A stretch of DNA of 64,000 nt from Cycas panzhihuaensis (Eukaryota > Cycadophyta). Shown here in pieces: positions 57,504 through 64,000 of this stretch; position 1 is the first letter of the stretch; each line of letters opens with the position of its first letter. The position numbers were made by a program, and so were the translations under genes. The notes under the pieces are model-generated. The model had not been told where the DNA came from. It did no database searches and was given only the letters and a program-made list of their open reading frames with translations. The stretch covers positions 45,577,741 to 45,641,740 of the forward strand of contig CM041465.1 of NCBI GenBank assembly GCA_023213395.1, read 5' to 3'.

Positions 57504-58658
57504 TGATCTGAATTTTGAATGGGAAAGTGAAGACTTTAACCAATTGAAATAAAATCCAAAACAATTTACATTATTATTACATAGAATTGAAAATATTTGG
57601 AATTTTCTTACAAAACTCTTTTTGTTTATGCTCTATTGAGCATGCAAGAGACTACTACAGCATTTTGGGAGAGAGAAACTGAGAGTTGGGTGCTCCTTGA
57701 GCTGCTACTCATTCTCTGGAACCTCCGTCTTCGAAGTTTCCAAAATGTTTTTGGTTGTTGATTACCAAAAACCTCTTTTTGGTGAAGAAATCTAGCTAGT
57801 GTCTCTTTCTGGGACTGCTGCTACTGTTGTCTTCTCCACTCGGCTGTAACTATGATCTTTCGAGCTCCTTCACGATCCCCATAATAGGTTTATTCTGCTG
57901 CACTTCCATCTTCTTCTCTCTCAATGCAGATTTTCAGTCTTTGGAGTCATTCTCTTTCTAGAATGTGATTTCTTGAAGCTCTCCTCAAATCTTGCTCTGT
58001 ACTGTGTTTAAGGTTGCAGTGTCCTCCTTTTCCTATTGAAAATCTCTGTCAAATTCCCTTGTGTTCCTCTCCAGATTTTTTCTTAAAAGTGTTTTCATTT
58101 GCAAGAGGTTTTTCTGTTTTTCTATTGTCCAATGAATTCTAAAACAGCTTATGAAATCTTAGAAAAATCCTTCTAATTTAGAGTTTTTCCTCTTTAAATG
58201 TATAGAGGACACGTGTGTGTAGTCTCTCCTCAAATTTCGTGTGAAACGGATCCCATTTGTGCCACCAAAATCATTTCTGTTTTTATTATTTTTCCATTTT
58301 TGACTTTTAGGTAGCAGTTGCCTCAGTTGTAGTAGCAGTTGCCTCAATTGCGATGCGATTATCGCACCCACTGATGCGATTATAGCGGTTGTTGCACCCA
58401 TGAGCAGCCCACACCTACAGATAGCCGTGAGCACTTTGCATAGCACCTACGTAGCACCTTGGTAGCAGTCGTAGCACCTTAGTAGCACCTATTTGCACTT
58501 ATAGAAATACATTTTTTACATTTTTTTAAGCCTTTTAAAGGTATATTTCTACTAAATGAAGACTATTAAGCCTCTTTAAGGCATTTTTCTACTAAATAAA
58601 GACCATTAACATGAAAAATAAAATGTTTTAAGAGTATTAAAGATCTAAAAACGAATCA
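57504..58658 (-). repeat. G 3' LTR (1155 bases)
   Basis: On the plus strand it starts tgatctgaat and ends cgaatca. Partner of 62721-63877. The two are closely alike except in the repeat block at 58310-58495. Confidence 0.93.
58310..58495. repeat. Variable short-repeat block in the G 3' LTR
   Basis: A mixture of gtagcagttgcc, gcgatgcgatta and gtagcacct(t/a) words. It matches 63525-63712 in the other LTR only in part. Confidence 0.75.
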
Positions 58659-58660
58659 GA

Positions 58661-58674
58661 ATTCCCCTTTTTTT
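58661..58674 (-). other. G polypurine tract
   Basis: The element strand reads AAAAAAAGGGGAAT next to the 3' LTR. Confidence 0.8.
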
Positions 58675-58740
58675 AGGAGTTCATGGCCTTATGAACTTTA
58701 TAGCTATAGATGAGGGAATTTGATTTTCCCTATCTCCTTA

Positions 58741-61700
58741 TTATACCATTATAGCATTATATCCTCGTAATAGTTGTACCAATGTCTTGTTGACAACTTT
58801 AGTCTGGCTGTCTGTTTGAGGATGAAAAGTTATGCTCATCTTTAGCTTCGTATCCATCATTCCCCAAAGTGTTTGCCAAAAATAACTCAGAAATCTGCTG
58901 TCTCGATCAGAAATGATTGAGTTCAGAAGTCTAAAATACTTCCAAACATGCTGGAAAAATAATATAGCTATGTCTTCTCCTGTGTGTGTCTTCCTACAAG
59001 GAAGCAGCATCACTATTTTACTGAACTGATCAACAACTACAAACAAATAATCCATACCATTTTTGGTTTGTGGTAGTCCTCCCAGGAAATCCATGGAGAT
59101 ACTTTACTACGGTCGTGATGGAACAAGAAGTGGAATATACAATCTAAACTTCCTATTCGATGGCTTTGATGTGCTATATAATGTACACCCTCGTACTACT
59201 ATAGTCACATCTTGCTGCATATTTGGCCAATATATATATCGCTGCAAGTTTAGCAATGTCTTACCTACTCCAAAGTGTCCTGCAACTTGAGAGGTGTGAG
59301 CTTCTCTTATCCACTTCATTTGGTCTGCATGCTTTGGAATGTAAAGCTTGTCTTGCTTGTAAAGAAGTCCATCTTTTGGCTGGAAATTAGCAACTACTTT
59401 TCCTTGTTGTAGTTGCTCAAAGATAGGCTTGAATGCCTCATCTTTCAAATATAAATCAACATATTCATCATGGCAAAAAGGTTGAAATTGCATAACTACC
59501 AACAAATTGGAAATACCTTGTTGTTGAGGAGGTCTGGACAGCAAGTCTATAATCTTATTTATCGTTCCTTTCTTGTATTTAACCACGATGTGAAACTACT
59601 GTAAATAGGACATCTATTTCATGTGCCTAGACTGCTACAACTTGGACTGAGTCTGCAAAAATTATAAAGGCTTATGGTCAGTGTGGATGACCACTTCTTT
59701 TCCCAACAAATAGGGTCTCTAATGCTTCACTGCTTGGTGTATGCATAGAGCTCCTTATCGTAAGTTGGGTAGTTTATGACAGCTCCATTAAATGTCTCTG
59801 AATGGTATGCTACTGGTTTTCCTTCTTGCTTTAATACTGCTCCCATGGCATAGCCTAAAGCATCAGTCTCCAATTCAAATGGCTTCTATAGTGAGGGTAA
59901 AGCTAACACTGGTGCCTCACAAATTTTCTTTTTCAAAAGCCTGAAAGCTTTTTCTTGTTCATTCTCCCAATGAAACTTTGCATGTCCTCTCGTCAATGCA
60001 TGAAGAGGTGCTATAATTTGAGAGAATCTGAAAATAAATTTTCTTAAATATTGACATGCACCAATGAAACTTCTTACCTCTGTGGTTGTCTTGGGTGTGG
60101 ACCAATTGAGAATGACTTTAATCTTTGCTGGGTCAATCTTCAATTCTCCTCCTCCAACCATGAAACCTAAGAAGATGAGAGATTGCTTTCCAAACTCACA
60201 CTTCTTTAGATTTAGTTTCAACTGCTGCTCTTGGAGAACCTTGAGCACTTGCTCAACATGTTGGAGGTGCTCCTCCTATGTATGGCTAAAAATTAGAATA
60301 TCATCTAGATAAACAATTACAAAGTCATCAATGAAGGGTCTTAATACCTCATTCATCAATCTCATGAAGGTGGCAGGTGCATTGCATAGACCAAATGACA
60401 TCACCAACTATTCGAACAATCCTTACTTTGATTTGAAGGCTATCTTCCAAGTATCCTCCTCTTAGATTCAAACCTGATGGTAGCCTGATTTCAGGTTCAT
60501 TTTGTTGAAATATCTTACTGACTGCTGCTGGTCCAACAAGTCATCTATCTGTGGTAAGGGATGTCTATTCTTTATGATGATCTTGTTTAAAGCCCGATAG
60601 TCAATGCACATTCTCCATCCTCCATCTTTCTTTGGCACCAAAACAATAGGTGATCCATATGGGGAACAACTCGGCTGATCACTCCTTGTTCTAAGAGTTC
60701 TTAAATCTGCCTCTTAATCTCTTCATTCTCCAAAACTGAGTTTCGGTAGAGACTAAGATTTAGTAAAGGTGAATCAGCAACCAACTGGATTTCATGTTCA
60801 ATTGCCCTTTTAGGGGGCAGCCCTTTCGACTCTTAGGATACATCATTGTATCTATTTCTTATACCTTCAATCTGCTGCACTTGCTTCCTATCTAGTGCCT
60901 GTATTGAGGACTCTACTTGCTCATTTTCTTCCACCTTTGGCTTTATCATTAGCAGCACAAACTTCACTACAAGCATTAATTAATCTTTTCGCTTGTTGGG
61001 AAGATATGAGAGAAATCTTCTTTTGTGGCTTTGATGCATTGATCAGATATGATCTCCCATCCTTGATGAGTTGAATCTTTCTTAGCCTCCTATGATGAAC
61101 TCCATCTCTATCATAGAGATATGGGCTACCAAACACAACTTGACAAACATCCAAAGGGACTACTCCACATTCAACTTCATCAATGAACTTTTCAAATATT
61201 GCAAATTTAAACTTACATTGGTGAGTAACCTATAACTCTGAATCTTTTTACAACCATCCAAGAGGATATGGTTTTGGATGTGCATGCATTTTTTATCCCA
61301 GTTTCTTTACCAATGCTTCTGAGATTAAATTCTTTTGGCTTCCTCTATCAAAGATGGCATCAACCATACTTTGCTCCACTTGGATTCTTACCATGAAGAG
61401 CTCCTCTTTAATCTCTAGATCAACTTGCTGATGGTTACTTTTAGGCTCTGCATTAGCCATGAGCATCAACTTCTCATTGGCTTCTTCAATGCCACAAACC
61501 TTTTTATCACCTACAGAGTTAAGTAACGTTTTACCTTCAGTTTTAACTTTACCTTTCCCCTTGTTCTTGGGTTATTTCTTTGGGTATAGAAACCAACAAT
61601 CTTCTACGCTGTGACCCGCTCGCTTACAATGAGTACAAGTGATTTTGATTTGGGTGGTATTGGCTTGTTTCATCTTACTAAAATCCCTAATGGATTGTTG

Positions 61701-62519
61701 TCTAACTTTACTTGGAAACTTCATTCCTTTGACAGTTTTGTTACTACCTTTTGGAGGTGCAAACCTTTTCCTTTCGGCAAAAACCTTCTTGTTCCTCTTT
61801 TCTATGGCAATTGTCTTCTTGCTGGCTTCATCGAGTGATTTAACTTCAAATAGTTGAAGTTCTTGCTAAATATGCTGGTGCAGTCCTCCAATATATTTCA
61901 AAGATCATGTCTTTACCAAAGAAGAGATGCCCAACACAACAGCTTGCTTTTAAAATCCTGTTATGTAGTCTTGGACATTTTGACCTCTTTCTTGTCGGTA
62001 ATATTGCCATTTAATCCTCTGTTGCTCTTCATATCCAATAGGATAGAATTGCTTCTTTATGAGGATTTTAAATTGTTGCTAGGTAATTTTATTTACATTA
62101 TGGGATTTAAGGTATACATTCCACCAAACTAATGTATGTTTAGATAATTTTAACCTAGCAAAAGTAATTTTCTACTGGTTTTCATACCCATAAATAGAAA
62201 AATAAGTTTCTAGTTGGTCCAACCAACTATCTAATTTTTCAGCATCCAAAGTTCCATCATAGATGGGCAATTTAAGTTTTGCCTCTACCTTGAATGGATG
62301 TGTGAATACTGACAGATTGTCATCTTCTTCATTTTCTTGTTGGTCTTCTACCAGCTCTTCATTTATTTCTTCTTTCATCAATTTATCTTCTTCCTTTTTT
62401 ATGCTTTTGGCTGTTGAAGAAGAGGTTATAACTAGTTGCACCATAAGTTGGGTTAATCTGTCAAGGTTTTGCTCCATTTTCATGAACCCTTCCTCCATCT
62501 TCTGCTCCAGATCAGCCAT
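58741..62519 (-). pseudogene. G Gag-Pol polyprotein, broken and C-terminally truncated
   Basis: ATG at 62519 (MADLEQKMEEGF). Gag: KLPIYDGTLDAEKLDSWLDQ, then a zinc knuckle CTHCKRAGHSVEDC at about 61590-61632. Protease: DAIFDRGSQKNLI, where the D-S/T-G triad reads D-R-G. RT: PIVLVPKKDGGWRMCIDYRA, YLDD at 60300-60311 and LKKCEFG. RNase H: LETDALGYAMGAVLKQEGKP and HTDHKPL. Integrase: a zinc region (SQVAGHFGVGKTLL, with the C-x2-C second Cys changed to Ser), MDFLGGLP (first Asp), ISDRDSRFLSYFWQ (second Asp). The third block reads QTKVVNKTLV, with Lys (58798-58800) for Glu. The frame ends at 58741. Open stretches of 60-159 codons remain. Inactive. Confidence 0.9.
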
Positions 62520-62702
62520 AGTCCTTCATTATTTTCTTTCTTTCTCAAGAGGTTTAGTTAATGGTTCACCTATTAACAAATATTAATATCTAGTTTTCAT
62601 AAAAACTTTCACAATGAAAGCAAAAGGGTTTTTTTCTCTTTTCTCTTTTTCGTTCTTTTTTTCTTTAAAATCCCTAAGTTCTCAAGGCTTTCAAGAAAGC
62701 TA

Positions 62703-62714
62703 GCTCTGATACCA
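62703..62714 (-). other. G primer-binding site (initiator Met tRNA)
   Basis: The element strand reads TGGTATCAGAGC, six bases inside the 5' LTR border. Confidence 0.88.
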
Positions 62715-62720
62715 AAATAT

Positions 62721-63877
62721 TGATCTGAATTTTGAATGGGAAAGTGAAGACTTTAACCAATTGAAACAAAATCTAAAATAATTTACATTATTATTACATA
62801 GAATTAAAAATATTTGGAATTTTCTTACAAAACTCCTTTTGTTTGTGCTCTATTGAGCATGCAAGGGATTGCTATAACATTTTGGAAGAGAGAAACTGAG
62901 AGTTGGGTGCTCCTTGAGCTGCTACTTGATCTCTAGAACCTCCATCTTCGAAGTCTGCAAAACGTTTTTGGTTGTTGATTACCAAAAACCTCTTTTTGGT
63001 GAAGAAATCTGGCTAGCGTCTCTTTTGGGACCTGCTATTTCTTGTCTTCTCTACTCAGCTGCAACTACGATCTTCCGGGCTCCTTCACGATCCCTGCAAC
63101 AGGTTTATTCTGCTGCACTTCCGTCTTCTTCTCTCTCAATGCAGATTTTCAGTCTTTGGAGCTGTTCTCTTTCCAGAAAGCGATTTCTTGAAGCTCTCCT
63201 CGAATCTTGCTCCATACTGCATCTAAGCTACTGTGTCCTCCTTTTCTTGTCAAAAATCTCTATCAAATTCCCCCGTGTTCCTCTCCAGATTTTTGCTTAA
63301 AAACATTTTCATTTGCAAGAGGTTTTTCCATTTTTCTATTTTCCAACAGATTCCAAAACAGCTTATGAAATCTTAGAAAAATCCTTCTAATTTAGAGTTT
63401 TTCCTCTTTAAATGTGTAGAGGACACATGTGCGTAGTCTCTTCTCCAATTTCGTGTGAAACGAATCCCGTTTGTGCTGCCAAAATTATTTTTGTTTTTAT
63501 TATTTTTTTGTTTTTTTACTTTTAGGTAGCAGTTGCCTTAGTTGCGATGTGATTGCCTCGATTCTGAGAGTAGTTTTTGCACCTGCAGTAGTAGTTGTAG
63601 TAGTTGTCGCACTTGCAGTAGTAGTTGCTACACCTATAGTAGTAGTCGTAGCACCTGCATAGCTCCTGCGTAGCACCTTGGTAGCAGTCGTAGCACCTTG
63701 GTAGCACCTATTTGCACTTGTAGAAATATATTTTTTACATTTTTTTAAGCCTTATAAAGGCATATTTCTACTAAATGAAGACCATTAAGCCTCTTTAAGG
63801 TATTTTTCTACTAAATAAAGACCATTAACATGAAAAACAAGGTATTTTAAGAGTATTAAAGATCCAAAAATGGATCA
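62721..63877 (-). repeat. G 5' LTR (1157 bases)
   Basis: Starts tgatctgaat and ends tggatca on the plus strand. Partner of 57504-58658. The ORF-like stretches in it (62914-63300, 63471-63707) are low-complexity or chance frames. Confidence 0.93.
63525..63712. repeat. Variable short-repeat block in the G 5' LTR
   Basis: Words such as gtagtagttg and gtagcacct(t/g) are arranged differently from the other LTR. Confidence 0.75.
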
Positions 63878-63882
63878 ATATT
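63878..63882. repeat. Right TSD of G
   Basis: atatt, identical to 57499-57503. The remaining 118 bases to the window end are unassigned flank. Confidence 0.88.
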
Positions 63883-64000
63883 AGTCACCATCATCTTATG
63901 TAAGGACCTGGATCGGTAGGTATCATGAATATATTTATGAACTACTCATTTAATATCATTAGACTATTTATTTATAATAGTGTTTATGAAAGAAATCATG

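Larger units (their letters stand above)
57504..63877 (-). mobile_element. Gypsy LTR retrotransposon G
   Basis: A 6.4 kb element with LTRs of about 1155 bases, a 5-base TSD (atatt), a Met-tRNA primer site, gag, protease, RT (YLDD), RNase H and a truncated integrase in Gypsy order on the minus strand. The integrase is cut soon after the third catalytic block, and only about 80 bases separate it from the 3' LTR, so several hundred codons are missing. Confidence 0.94.

Noticed and set aside
62914-63300. 128-codon plus-strand frame in the G LTR
   Set aside because: Lies wholly in an LTR. The same region in the other LTR (57710-58090) is not open, and the composition is Ser/Leu-rich without a motif.
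63471-63707. Val/Ala-rich and Cys/Tyr-rich frames
   Set aside because: They are translations of the short-repeat block in the LTR on both strands, not genes.
1-64000. tRNA, rRNA, CRISPR or intact host genes
   Set aside because: The tRNA-like matches are 12-base primer sites of retroelements. No cloverleaf, spacer-repeat array or intron-exon host gene could be supported.

Overview
The window is transposable-element DNA from a seed plant. Every feature I recognise is a retrotransposon or a piece of one: Copia and Gypsy LTR elements with initiator-Met-tRNA primer sites, a plant L1-type LINE with an RNase H tail, and short gag-only LTR elements. I found no intact host gene, tRNA, rRNA or CRISPR array. 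The high AT content, deep nesting and heavily mutated reading frames suggest the intergenic DNA of a very large genome such as a gymnosperm. That placement is an inference and is weak.

Layout, reconstructed from LTR ends, target-site duplications (TSDs) and host frames that resume across insertions. The oldest layer is a Gypsy relic, here called Y (37360-42288, resuming at 53325). A head-to-tail array of gag-only elements (E6-E7-E8, 29330-37359, minus) sits in Y. Copia H (minus: LTR 28997-29329, leader, gag 17840-18720) sits in E6. Copia E3 (21038-28656, minus, TSD gagta) sits in the leader of H. Copia E1 (plus, 1-17812, 5' end outside the window) sits in the gag of H. E1 itself received a LINE (2329-8600, TSD ggacaagagaagaaa), gag-only element E2 (10631-13676, minus) and gag-only element E2b (14243-17270, plus, TSD ggtag). 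In the second copy of Y lies gag-only element E5 (42289-53319, minus), which was hit by Copia E4 (44221-51528, plus, TSD tttat). Further right are a worn Copia relic (about 54250-56410) and Gypsy element G (57504-63877, minus, TSD atatt).

All coding regions are broken by stops and frameshifts, so this is a graveyard rather than an active locus. The most interesting parts are: (1) six copies, in two subfamilies, of a gag-only LTR element of about 3 kb, whose short gag-like domain is always followed by a stop at the same codon and then an in-phase acidic tail; (2) a fragment that looks like a host membrane-protein gene, carried antisense in the leader of E3; (3) stop codons shared by E3 and E4, which suggests that already defective copies were mobilised in trans; (4) four out of four integrases that changed the catalytic Glu to Lys by a G-to-A change at a CHG site; (5) two separate tandem arrays that share LTRs.

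Most boundaries given for LTRs and TSDs were read directly and should be exact. Boundaries of worn domains are approximate.
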